Below, piece after piece: positions 7,630-14,448 of a stretch of DNA of 14,448 nucleotides. Positions within the stretch are counted from its first letter, which is position 1, and the number at the start of each line of letters is the position of its first letter. The notes below the pieces were generated by a model, which did not search any database, was not told where the DNA came from, and was given only the letters and a program-made list of their open reading frames with translations. The DNA comes from an uncultured Clostridia bacterium (lineage in GTDB: Bacteria; Bacillota; Clostridia; TANB77; CAG-508): NCBI GenBank assembly GCA_947624365.1, contig CANQJY010000021.1, positions 1 to 14,448 of the forward strand, in the 5' to 3' direction. A program made the translations under genes and the position numbers.

Positions 7630-7671
7630 TATACCAAGTAATACTAATGAAAGTAATTAGGAGGTTTTTTT

Positions 7672-8148
7672 ATGTCAGCATTAATGAATAAAGTATGGGA
7701 TTTATTTGGAATGGATTCATCAGATCCAGAAACAGAAGATTATGAAGATGAGAATGTTTATGAATATCAAGACGACGAGGAAGTAGTAGAAGATAGAAGA
7801 TTGTTTGGAAGAAAAGGAAAAGTTGTAAATATGCCACAAGCAGGGCAATCTATTAAGATGGTAATTTCACAACCAACAACATTTGAACAATCAGATGAAA
7901 TTTGCGCATTTTTAAAAGAAAGAAAATCTGTTATTGTTAACTTAGAGTATGTAAATAAAGATGTAGCAAGAAGAATAGTAGATTTTATTAGTGGTGGAGT
8001 TTATGCATTAGATGGATATATTCAAAAGGTATCAAATTCTATCTTTTTAGTTGCACCATCAAATTATGAAATTACAAATGAAATGGCAAGAGAAGAAATG
8101 AAAAGCAAACTTTCTGTTTCTTGGCTAAAAAATAATAATATCAATTAG
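7672..8148 (+). CDS. sepF: Cell division protein SepF
   Basis: A 158-residue cytoplasmic membrane-associated protein that bundles FtsZ and helps anchor the Z ring. The short N-terminal amphipathic segment (MNKVWDLFGM) would bind membrane, followed by an acidic linker (about 16-45) and the SepF core (about 55-140). The core shows KVVNMPQ, IKMVISQPTTFEQSDEI, VIVNLEYVNKDVARRIVDFISG, ALDGYIQKVS and IFLVAPSNYEI, all typical of the family. AGGAGGT with 6-nt spacing sets the start; an internal Met at residue 5 is the only near alternative. It has its own promoter and operator array and is followed after 17 nt by divIVA. The ylmG and ylmH genes usually between these two in Firmicutes are absent here. 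Confidence 0.95.
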   Translation: MSALMNKVWDLFGMDSSDPETEDYEDENVYEYQDDEEVVEDRRLFGRKGKVVNMPQAGQSIKMVISQPTTFEQSDEICAFLKERKSVIVNLEYVNKDVARRIVDFISGGVYALDGYIQKVSNSIFLVAPSNYEITNEMAREEMKSKLSVSWLKNNNIN

Positions 8149-8165
8149 TCATGTAGGAGGATAAG

Positions 8166-8627
8166 ATGATAACACCATTAGATATTGAAAATAAAAGATT
8201 CTCAAAACAGATGATGAATGGGTATAGTGTAGAAGAAGTAGATGATTTTTTAGATGACTTAACAGTAGATTATACAAAAAATTATAAAGAAGTAACAGAA
8301 TTAAGAACCAAAGTTGAAGAATTAAATAAAAGTTTAGAACAATATAAAACCATGGAAGATACTCTACAAAATACGCTTGTTGTTGCACAATCAACTGCCG
8401 AAGAGTTAAAAAATGTAGCTAAAAAGAAAGCAGACCAAATAATAGAAGAGGCAAAAGGAGGAGCAAAAAAACAAGTAGATGAACTAAATACTCAAATTAT
8501 GATAAAACAAAAAGAATATGATGAATTAAAAAGACAATTTGATATTTATAGAAGAAAGATGGAATCACTAATTATATCACAAGGTGAATTATTAAAAGAA
8601 ATCAATAAAAATGAAGATGAAGAATAA
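8166..8627 (+). CDS. divIVA: DivIVA-family septum/pole protein
   Basis: A 153-residue coiled-coil protein that recognises curved membrane at septa and poles and recruits division or wall-synthesis partners. The N-terminal membrane-binding domain is clear: ITPLDIENKRFSKQMMNGYS then VEEVDDFLDDL (about 2-34). Two coiled-coil stretches follow (about 40-75 and 80-145), and the tail is acidic (NEDEE). The start follows AGGAGG by 5 nt and lies 17 nt after sepF. The gene is the last of its transcript, with an intrinsic terminator 20 nt downstream. DivIVA and the related GpsB share the N-terminal domain; the length and gene order after sepF favour DivIVA. Confidence 0.93.
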   Translation: MITPLDIENKRFSKQMMNGYSVEEVDDFLDDLTVDYTKNYKEVTELRTKVEELNKSLEQYKTMEDTLQNTLVVAQSTAEELKNVAKKKADQIIEEAKGGAKKQVDELNTQIMIKQKEYDELKRQFDIYRRKMESLIISQGELLKEINKNEDEE

Positions 8628-8647
8628 TTATAAACAAAGGAAGAAAA

Positions 8648-8679
8648 CAGTTGAAATTTTATATTTTAACTGCTTTTTT
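8648..8679 (+). terminator. Intrinsic terminator after divIVA
   Basis: Stem CAGTTGAAA (8648-8656) pairs with TTTTAACTG (8664-8672) with one G-U pair and a 7-nt loop, followed by C and six T residues (8674-8679). It ends the sepF-divIVA transcript and separates it from the rsmD promoter. Confidence 0.8.
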
Positions 8680-8697
8680 GTTGTAATAAAGGAAAAA

Positions 8698-8737
8698 TAT
8701 TACAGAACTGTTAAATGTATGTTACAATTCCATGAAT
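8698..8737 (+). promoter_or_regulatory. 11-bp phased operator array upstream of rsmD-ftsK (WalR/PhoP-like box)
   Basis: Half-sites start at 8698 (TATTACA), 8709 (TGTTAAA), 8720 (TGTTACA) and 8731 (CATGAAT), exactly 11 bp apart. The second and third give TGTTAA-ATGTA-TGTTAC, a perfect WalR consensus match. The -35 box begins at 8742, the next 11-bp step, so a bound regulator would touch the polymerase site on one face of the helix. Shares TTACAGAA and the half-site order with the array before sepF. Confidence 0.55.
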
Positions 8738-8741
8738 AATC

Positions 8742-8769
8742 TTGACTTTATTAAAAAATACGATAAAAT
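8742..8769 (+). promoter_or_regulatory. Sigma-A type promoter of the rsmD-ftsK operon
   Basis: TTGACT (8742-8747, 5 of 6) and TAAAAT (8764-8769, 5 of 6) are separated by 16 bp. Transcription would start near 8776, only about 15 nt before the rsmD ATG, so the leader holds little more than the AGGAG ribosome site (8778-8782). Confidence 0.6.
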
Positions 8770-8790
8770 AGTATCATAGGAGAAATATCT

Positions 8791-9345
8791 ATGAGAATTA
8801 TTGCAGGAAAAGCGAGAGCCACTAAGTTATTCACTTTAGAAGGAATAGAAACAAGGCCAACACTAGATAGAGTAAAAGAATCATTTTTTAATATTATACA
8901 AAACGAAATTACAGATAGCATATTCTTAGATTTGTTTTCTGGAAGTGGAGCTATTGGGCTAGAGGCAGTAAGTAGAGGAGCAAAAAAAGCAATATTATGT
9001 GAAAAATCACCGAAAGCAATATCAATTATAAAAAAGAATATAGAAAAAACACATTTTGAAGATAATATCATTTTATATGAAGATGATTATGAAGACTTTA
9101 TTTTATCAAAACTAAAGGAGAAACCAGATATAATATATATTGATCCACCATATAAAACAAATTATGCAATAACAGCAATCAAATTATTGCAAAAAAAGAA
9201 ATTGTTAAAACAATCAACCATTATTATAGAAACAGATAGAGAAAATGAGATTTTATCAGAACTACAAGATTTAGATATGATTGAAATGCAGAGAAATAAA
9301 AAATACGGTAGAGTAAATTTGATTTTTTTAAAGGGGATAGCTTAA
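8791..9345 (+). CDS. rsmD: 16S rRNA (guanine(966)-N2)-methyltransferase RsmD
   Basis: A 184-residue SAM-dependent methyltransferase that modifies G966 of 16S rRNA in the assembled or nearly assembled 30S subunit. Visible motifs are MRIIAGKARA at the start, RPTLDRVKESFFNI (22-35), the SAM-binding FLDLFSGSGAIGLEA (45-59), and the catalytic DPPY (118-121) that marks N-methylation of a base amino group. Length is normal. It is the first gene of its transcript. In most Firmicutes coaD follows rsmD; here a coiled-coil protein gene starts 19 nt later instead. Confidence 0.95.
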   Translation: MRIIAGKARATKLFTLEGIETRPTLDRVKESFFNIIQNEITDSIFLDLFSGSGAIGLEAVSRGAKKAILCEKSPKAISIIKKNIEKTHFEDNIILYEDDYEDFILSKLKEKPDIIYIDPPYKTNYAITAIKLLQKKKLLKQSTIIIETDRENEILSELQDLDMIEMQRNKKYGRVNLIFLKGIA

Positions 9346-9364
9346 TTTAGAAAGGGGTAAAACC

Positions 9365-9868
9365 ATGGAAATTTTTACGTTACTAGATACATTGGAGGAT
9401 TTATTAGAAGGTGGTAGAGGACTACCATTTTCAGCAAAGATAATTGTAGATAAAGAGGAAATGTTAGATATAATAAAAGAAATACGAATTAAACTTCCAG
9501 ATGAACTAAAACAAGCAAAATGGGTGAAAGAAGAAAGAGAAAGAATTTTAGTTGAAGCACAAAAAGAGGCAGAAGATATTGTTAAAGAAGCAGAAAATAG
9601 AATTATTGCTATGATTGACGAACATGAAATTACCAAAAAAGCATATGACCAAAAAGCTGAAATTATCGAAACAGCAAATGAAATGTCCCGCGAAATTACA
9701 AAAGGAACAAAAGAATATGCGGACAATTTACTTAATGATACAGAATCTGTTTTAACAAAGACATTATCAACATTAGAGGAAAATATGAGTAAAGCATTAA
9801 ATCTAATGCAACTTTCTATGGAAGAAAACATCAAAACCATACAAAATAGTAGAAAAGAGTTGAAATAG
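9365..9868 (+). CDS. Coiled-coil protein of the 'ATPase'-annotated Clostridia family
   Basis: A 167-residue soluble protein of unknown function. Residues 1-60 are the conserved part of a family I recall beside rsmD or coaD in Clostridia: LLDTLEDLLEGG, LPFSAKIIVDKEEMLDIIKE and RIKLPDELKQAKWVKEERE. The rest (about 55-165) is a charged coiled coil with heptad-like Ala/Ile/Glu/Lys spacing (EAQKEAEDIVKEAENRI), which explains database names such as 'ATPase' or 'V-type ATPase subunit H'. No nucleotide-binding motif is present, so those names should not be trusted. AAAGGGG about 8 nt before the ATG gives the start. It ends 3 nt before ftsK, so the two are co-translated. Its heptad pattern and pairing with ftsK suggest a scaffolding role (inference). 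Confidence 0.8.
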   Translation: MEIFTLLDTLEDLLEGGRGLPFSAKIIVDKEEMLDIIKEIRIKLPDELKQAKWVKEERERILVEAQKEAEDIVKEAENRIIAMIDEHEITKKAYDQKAEIIETANEMSREITKGTKEYADNLLNDTESVLTKTLSTLEENMSKALNLMQLSMEENIKTIQNSRKELK

Positions 9869-9871
9869 AAA

Positions 9872-12298
9872 ATGGCAAAAAAAAGAACGTATAAGCAAAA
9901 TCAATCAGGAAAAGGAACAGCAAAAAGATCAACTAGAAAACAAGCATCTAGATTAGATATGGCAATCGTTATCTTGTTTGTTTTAAGTATTCTTTCTGCT
10001 GTTTTAATCTATACAAAATCAGGTATCATTGGAGTTAAATTAACAGAAGTGCTAGGAGGAATAATGGGAATAATTCGTTATGTAGTTCCAATTGGCATTT
10101 TTGCACTTGCTATTAAGATTGCATGTGAAGATAGTTATGAATTAGGATATAAATTAGCACAGTATGTTATCTTTTTAATTGCAATAGCTACATTGATGTC
10201 TACATTCCAGATTTCTAGTGGCGATTTAATTCCAACTAAAGAAATATCAGAAGTGGTAAAAGATGCATATAGCATTGGAACAACTGGTGTTGGAGGTGGA
10301 GCGTTAGGAAGCGCAATTGCAGTACCACTTGTTAATATGTTAGGAACATTTGGAGCAATTATTTTAAGTTTAGGTGTAACAATTTTACTTATTGTATTCA
10401 TGTTTGGAATTAATATGTCAGAACTTGTTCAAAATACAGTACAAAGAACACAAGAACGTAAAGAAGTACGTAAACAAGAACGCTATGAGGCACGTCAAAT
10501 ACATAAAGAAGAGAAAAAGAGAACTAAACAAGAAGAAATGGGTGAACAGATAAAAATCAATTTTGGCGGAAGAATTGTAGAAGAAAATAACAATGAAAAT
10601 TTAAAGAAATATGACCATACAGATGATGACTTAGTACCATTAACAAAGCAAACTAAAAAAAGTGGAATATTTAATTTCAGAGACGAAAAACCAGAGATAG
10701 AAGCACAATCTACACAAGAAACACAGCCAGATGTAATTGAAAGCAATTTATTTAAACAAGAAGAAGAACAAAAAGAGGATAAAACAAAACAAGTATTACA
10801 ATTAGAACATGCAATGATAGTAGAAGATGAACACTATGAATATCCACCAATGGAATTATTATCAAGACCTAAACAAAAAGCATTAAAAGGTGGAGCAAAA
10901 GCTTTAACAGATACAGCAACAAAATTACAAAAAACATTATATAGCTTTGGCGTTTCTGCAAAAGTAGAACATGTCTCTGTAGGACCTGCAATTACGCGTT
11001 ATGAATTAAAACCTGCTGAAGGTGTAAGAGTTAGCAAAATAGCAAATTTGGCAGATGATATAGCATTAAATTTAGCAGCAGAAACAATCCGTATTGAAGC
11101 ACCAATACCAGGAAAACAAGCTGTAGGTATAGAAGTACCAAACAAAGAAAAACAAGCAGTTCATTTACGTGAAGTTATAGAAAGTGATGAATTCCAAGAT
11201 AGTGACTCAAAATTGACAGTTGCATTAGGAAGAGATGTCGCAGGAAATATTCAATTAGCAGATATTTCAAAAATGCCTCATGTCTTAATAGCAGGGTCAA
11301 CAGGGTCTGGAAAAAGTGTATGTATAAATACTATTATAACAAGTATTATATATAAAAGTAAACCTAGTGAAGTAAAACTTGTTATGGTAGATCCAAAAGT
11401 AGTAGAACTTTCAGTATATAATGGAATACCACATTTATTAATTCCAGTTGTAACAGACCCCAAAAAAGCTGCAGGTGCATTAGCATGGGCAGTACAAGAA
11501 ATGGATAATCGATATAATTTATTTGCTCAAAAAGGAGTAAGAGACTTAAAAGGATATAATCGTGCAATAGAAAAAGAAGAGGGAACCGGAAAACTTCCAC
11601 AAATTGTAGTTATTGTTGATGAGCTTGCAGACTTAATGATGGTAGCAGCAAAAGATGTAGAAGAATCTATTTGCCGTTTAGCTCAAAAAGCAAGAGCTGC
11701 TGGAATGCATTTAGTAATAGCAACACAAAGACCATCAGTAGATGTTATTACAGGTTTAATTAAAGCCAATGTCCCATCAAGAATTGCATTTGCAGTATCT
11801 TCTCAAGTAGATTCTAGAACAATTTTAGATAGTGTAGGTGCAGAAAAACTATTAGGAAAAGGAGATATGTTATTTTTCCCATCAGGAGCTCCAAAACCAT
11901 TAAGAGTACAAGGCGCATTTATATCAGATGACGAAGTAGAAAAAATAGTAAGTTTTGTTAAACAAAATGGAACAGCAACATATAGCGAAGATATTTTAGA
12001 AAGCATTGAAAACAGCAATAAATCAGACAAAGAAGTAGCTGAAGCAAACAATGAAGATGATACAGATGATTTATTAATGGATGCTATTCAAACAGTTGTA
12101 GAAACAGGACAAGCATCAACTTCTTTTATTCAAAGAAGATTTAAAGTAGGATATGCACGTGCAGGTAGAATTATTGATCAAATGGAAGAAAGAGGAGTTA
12201 TCTCTGGATATCAAGGAAGTAAACCAAGAGAAGTGCTAATGACATTAGAACGATTAAATGAATTAAAAATGGGAAACAATAGTGTAGAACAACAATAA
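9872..12298 (+). CDS. ftsK: DNA translocase FtsK/SpoIIIE
   Basis: An 808-residue septal ATP-driven DNA pump that clears chromosome from the division or sporulation septum. The N-terminus is basic, then about four to five membrane segments lie between residues 28 and 185. A charged linker (about 190-310) with Arg/Lys-rich and acidic stretches follows. The motor domain (about 330-700) contains Walker A GSTGSGKS (475-482) and Walker B VIVDELAD (D583, E584), plus RLAQKARAAGMHLVIATQRPS, the FtsK/SpoIIIE signature. The C-terminal gamma winged-helix (about 735-798) with QRRFKVGYARAGRIIDQMEE reads orientation sequences in DNA. The short linker and length resemble SpoIIIE/SftA-type Firmicute proteins; FtsK and SpoIIIE cannot be separated on sequence alone. 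The ribosome site is weak (AGAAAAGAG, about 12 nt upstream) and the start lies 3 nt after the preceding stop, implying coupling. Confidence 0.96.
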   Translation: MAKKRTYKQNQSGKGTAKRSTRKQASRLDMAIVILFVLSILSAVLIYTKSGIIGVKLTEVLGGIMGIIRYVVPIGIFALAIKIACEDSYELGYKLAQYVIFLIAIATLMSTFQISSGDLIPTKEISEVVKDAYSIGTTGVGGGALGSAIAVPLVNMLGTFGAIILSLGVTILLIVFMFGINMSELVQNTVQRTQERKEVRKQERYEARQIHKEEKKRTKQEEMGEQIKINFGGRIVEENNNENLKKYDHTDDDLVPLTKQTKKSGIFNFRDEKPEIEAQSTQETQPDVIESNLFKQEEEQKEDKTKQVLQLEHAMIVEDEHYEYPPMELLSRPKQKALKGGAKALTDTATKLQKTLYSFGVSAKVEHVSVGPAITRYELKPAEGVRVSKIANLADDIALNLAAETIRIEAPIPGKQAVGIEVPNKEKQAVHLREVIESDEFQDSDSKLTVALGRDVAGNIQLADISKMPHVLIAGSTGSGKSVCINTIITSIIYKSKPSEVKLVMVDPKVVELSVYNGIPHLLIPVVTDPKKAAGALAWAVQEMDNRYNLFAQKGVRDLKGYNRAIEKEEGTGKLPQIVVIVDELADLMMVAAKDVEESICRLAQKARAAGMHLVIATQRPSVDVITGLIKANVPSRIAFAVSSQVDSRTILDSVGAEKLLGKGDMLFFPSGAPKPLRVQGAFISDDEVEKIVSFVKQNGTATYSEDILESIENSNKSDKEVAEANNEDDTDDLLMDAIQTVVETGQASTSFIQRRFKVGYARAGRIIDQMEERGVISGYQGSKPREVLMTLERLNELKMGNNSVEQQ

Positions 12299-12305
12299 CA
12301 AAAGA

Positions 12306-12311
12306 AAGGAG
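12306..12311 (+). promoter_or_regulatory. Ribosome binding site that selects a TTG start
   Basis: AAGGAG lies 7 nt before TTG at 12319. No ATG or GTG occurs in that frame between the ftsK stop and this TTG, and the next Met is at residue 84, so the TTG start is well supported. Confidence 0.75.
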
Positions 12312-12318
12312 TGTTAAT

Positions 12319-13890
12319 TTGCAAACGAAAAAGGAAAATCTAATTAATAAAATTGTTAAAAAAGATTTTAATAATGAATTAGAAACCATTTTAGAACATA
12401 AAAAATTTGAAGAAAATGTTAAAAGTACACTCCTTAGTATTTTATATAAAATTGAAACAGCGTATAAAGATATTCAAATAGTAAAACCAGATACTTTAAC
12501 TAAAGAGGAATATATTCAAAAATTCATATGGATAATACAGCAACATTGCTCTTCTATAAAAATAGTTCGTATGAATTCAGAAAGTTCTAATATTCCTCCA
12601 AATGCTACTTTTTTTATTGACAAACAAAAAAAATTAATAGAATGTTATCCTATAGAAAGGAAAATATTATACGCTATTTCAAAAATGGGTAAAAAAGAGC
12701 GTATCATTAAAAGCAATTATTTTTTAATTGATACAGCTCTTTCTGATTTTTTAAACATAGGAAACAGTCTTGATTTTGTAGAACCATTACGTGATTTTAA
12801 CGGATATTCTTGGACAACACTTTTTACAGAAATAGAAAGCACAACTCACAATTTGATTTATCAGAATTTACGTATGTTGGTAGGAAATAAATTTTTAAAT
12901 AATTGGATATATCATAAAGAAACACTTATTGATTATTATTCATTATTTATTGAAACATTAAGCAACCGATATGGTAAAAAACAATCAGAAAAACTTATAG
13001 AAACATTAATTATTATTGCCATACTTTTAGAATTAAAATTTTCACCAGAAAAGATAAAGATATATAAACAAGATAAAAAAAGAATTGAAGAAGAATTAAT
13101 AAGTATGCAAGATAAACAAAAATATACAGAAACCATAACTAAAGAAAAAACACAATTAGCAAAAGAAATTAAAGAATTTGATAAAATATTAAGTAATAAG
13201 GATTTATTGCAAAATGAATATATAAAAAGAAATGAAAAATTACCACTAGATAAAAAAATATTTAGTATGCGTGTTTTATCAGATATTATGATAAGGGAGA
13301 GAGAAGAACTATATAAAAAATTACAAAATTTAAATGATAATTTAAATCCAAAAAATTTTATTACACACAAAAAAGATTTAGAAAAACAATATAAATATCT
13401 ATCAATATTAGATATTGAAGATATTGATAAAGAAATAAATGATAATGTTATAAAATTCCAAAAAATATTTTTAAAATGTTTTTCAATGCAAATTGACGAA
13501 CAAATATCAAAACAAGACATACTTTCTCTTATATATCAAATGCGTTATTATATACAATTACCAGTAACACGTGAAAAGCAAATATTTGAAATTATACCAG
13601 AAAAGCTAATAAAACCAATAATACAAAAATTATTGAGTAAAGCAGAAAATGAAAAAGTAATACAAAAAATTACTAAAGATGATGAAATACTTTATAATAT
13701 ATGGAAGTATATTTTTAAACTAAGAGCAATCAAATTAGAAGATTTGGCTATAAAAATCACAAAAGACAAGCAACAACAGTATTTTTTACAAATTTTTGAT
13801 GAAGACCTTTTTGAAGAAAAAGTACCAATGAAAGAACTTCAAGGAGAAATAGATTTGAAGTTAAATAAAAAGATAAAAATTTTTGAATAG
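12319..13890 (+). CDS. Unknown 523-residue coiled-coil protein downstream of ftsK
   Basis: I do not recognise this protein. It is soluble, with no signal peptide or membrane segment, and extremely rich in Lys, Ile, Asn and Glu. Residues 1-225 look like a mixed alpha/beta domain (SIKIVRMNSESSNIPPNATF, DKQKKLIECYPIERK, DFVEPLRDFNGYSW). Residues about 245-360 are a charged coiled coil broken near LPLDKKIFSMRVLSD. Residues about 370-523 form a second, helical domain ending in a short beta-like tail (ELQGEIDLKLNKKIKIFE). No nucleotide-binding, nuclease or metal motif is apparent. It uses a TTG start with a good ribosome site, lies 20 nt after ftsK and 13 nt before the RNase-like gene, so it is in the same operon. 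Base composition appears slightly more AT-rich than ftsK. A structural or adaptor role is possible, but no function is assigned. Confidence 0.8.
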   Translation: MQTKKENLINKIVKKDFNNELETILEHKKFEENVKSTLLSILYKIETAYKDIQIVKPDTLTKEEYIQKFIWIIQQHCSSIKIVRMNSESSNIPPNATFFIDKQKKLIECYPIERKILYAISKMGKKERIIKSNYFLIDTALSDFLNIGNSLDFVEPLRDFNGYSWTTLFTEIESTTHNLIYQNLRMLVGNKFLNNWIYHKETLIDYYSLFIETLSNRYGKKQSEKLIETLIIIAILLELKFSPEKIKIYKQDKKRIEEELISMQDKQKYTETITKEKTQLAKEIKEFDKILSNKDLLQNEYIKRNEKLPLDKKIFSMRVLSDIMIREREELYKKLQNLNDNLNPKNFITHKKDLEKQYKYLSILDIEDIDKEINDNVIKFQKIFLKCFSMQIDEQISKQDILSLIYQMRYYIQLPVTREKQIFEIIPEKLIKPIIQKLLSKAENEKVIQKITKDDEILYNIWKYIFKLRAIKLEDLAIKITKDKQQQYFLQIFDEDLFEEKVPMKELQGEIDLKLNKKIKIFE

Positions 13891-13895
13891 AGGAG
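13891..13895 (+). promoter_or_regulatory. Ribosome binding site that decides the start of the last gene
   Basis: AGGAG directly follows the previous TAG. It is 2 nt from the ATG at 13898 and 8 nt from the in-frame ATG at 13904, so 13904 is preferred. Confidence 0.6.
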
Positions 13896-13903
13896 TTATG
13901 AAA

Positions 13904-14448
13904 ATGAAAATCACATTTTTAGGAGCAACCGAAACTGTAACAGGATCAAATTTCCTAGTAGAAGCAGCAGGAAAAAAATTTTTAATAGACTGTGGTTTAT
14001 GGCAAGGAAAAGCAGAATATGAAGATCAAAATTTTCAAGAATTTGAATTTAATCCAGCAGAAATTGATTTTATACTTTTAACACATGCACATATCGACCA
14101 TTCTGGTAGAATTCCTAAGTTGTATAATGAAGGATTTAGAAATAAAATATATGCACATAAAGCAACATGCGATTTGTGTGCATTGATGTTACCAGATAGT
14201 GGTCATATTCAAGAAATGGAAAGTGAATGGAAAAATCGTAAAAGAATGCGTAAAGGGGAAGAACCAAGAGAGCCAATTTATACTGCAGAAGATGCTGTTA
14301 AGTGTTTACAAATTTTTGAACCTGTTAAATATGATGAAATTATTGATATTACAGAAAATATTCATGTTCGTTTTAATGATGCAGGGCATATGTTAGGTTC
14401 AAGTATTATTGAATTATGGGTTGATGAAGATGGCAAAACTACAAAAAC
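13904..14448 (+). CDS. MBL-fold metallohydrolase, beta-CASP RNA-processing type (partial, 3' end outside window)
   Basis: Only the first 181 codons are present; the reading frame is open to the window edge. The protein begins MKITFLGATETVTGSNFLVE, which together with FLIDCGLWQG is characteristic of the COG1236-type metallo-beta-lactamase exonucleases of RNA processing. The metal-binding THAHIDHSGRIP motif is at H61, H63, D65 and H66, and the next ligand His is H162 in DAGHMLGSS. Full members are about 530 residues with a beta-CASP and RNA-specificity region further on, which would lie outside the window. Expected role: cytoplasmic zinc-dependent RNase acting in RNA maturation or decay. The order within the ftsK operon, after an unknown gene, gives no extra functional hint. 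Some relatives have other substrates, so the RNase role is probable, not proven. Confidence 0.88.
   Translation, partial: MKITFLGATETVTGSNFLVEAAGKKFLIDCGLWQGKAEYEDQNFQEFEFNPAEIDFILLTHAHIDHSGRIPKLYNEGFRNKIYAHKATCDLCALMLPDSGHIQEMESEWKNRKRMRKGEEPREPIYTAEDAVKCLQIFEPVKYDEIIDITENIHVRFNDAGHMLGSSIIELWVDEDGKTTK

Noticed and set aside
7626..7640. Small inverted repeat TACTT/AAGTA at the sepF transcription start
   Set aside because: Only 5 bp of AT-rich stem, not followed by a T-run; likely chance in this composition.
8628..8790. Possible small gene, RNA gene or riboswitch between divIVA and rsmD
   Set aside because: The stretch is fully explained by a terminator, the operator array and a promoter; no open frame with a ribosome site or structured leader is visible.
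9328..9840. 170-residue open frame on the minus strand opposite the coiled-coil gene
   Set aside because: Antisense shadow of a strongly supported gene: Ser/Ile/Phe-rich composition, no ribosome site, no family motif.
12936..13520. 194-residue open frame on the minus strand within the unknown 523-residue gene
   Set aside because: Cys/Ser/Phe-rich translation typical of antisense to Lys/Glu-rich coding DNA; the + strand frame is longer, has a ribosome site and fits the operon.
14199..14396. 65-residue + strand open frame near the right edge
   Set aside because: Lies in a different frame inside the MBL-fold gene, which has its metal motif on both sides of this segment.
1..14448. tRNA, rRNA, CRISPR, insertion sequence or phage features
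   Set aside because: Read for clover-leaf-like GC-richer segments, regularly spaced repeats, transposase motifs and terminal inverted repeats; none found. The only regular arrays are the 11-bp operators and the secD coding repeat.

Overview
The window is AT-rich (roughly 70% A+T by eye) and every supported gene lies on the + strand in tightly packed operons with strong AGGAGG-type ribosome binding sites. Codon use (AT-ending codons, AGA for Arg), gene content and gene order (HD protein-secD-secF-mutL-miaA; sepF-divIVA; rsmD-coiled-coil-ftsK) point to a low-GC Firmicute, most likely an anaerobic Clostridia lineage. The exact taxon cannot be read from this sequence. It looks like core chromosome: I see no mobile elements, tRNA, rRNA or CRISPR.

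Region 1 (1-7546) is one apparent operon behind a terminator-like hairpin and a weak promoter: an HD-domain phosphohydrolase, divergent SecD and SecF export subunits, the mismatch-repair protein MutL, a small four-helix membrane protein, the tRNA modification enzyme MiaA and an orphan HlyD-like membrane adaptor. The SecDF pair is unusual. SecD lacks the usual transmembrane Asp motif and carries a Thr/Glu repeat in its external domain. SecF ends after four predicted membrane helices instead of six.

Region 2 (7547-8690) is a division operon, sepF-divIVA, with a good sigma-A type promoter and a clear intrinsic terminator. Region 3 (8691-14448) starts with a second promoter and holds rsmD, a coiled-coil 'ATPase'-annotated family protein, the DNA translocase ftsK/spoIIIE, a 523-residue protein of unknown function with a TTG start, and the first 180 residues of a metallo-beta-lactamase/beta-CASP-type RNase that runs off the end.

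The most interesting signal is regulatory. Both internal promoters (sepF and rsmD-ftsK) are preceded by an array of four 7-bp half-sites repeated exactly every 11 bp. Each array contains a perfect match to the WalR (YycF) consensus TGTWAH-N5-TGTWAH. This suggests that a WalR- or PhoP-like OmpR-family regulator couples cell-envelope state to the division and chromosome-translocation genes. That link is an inference from motif and position; the regulator gene is not in the window.
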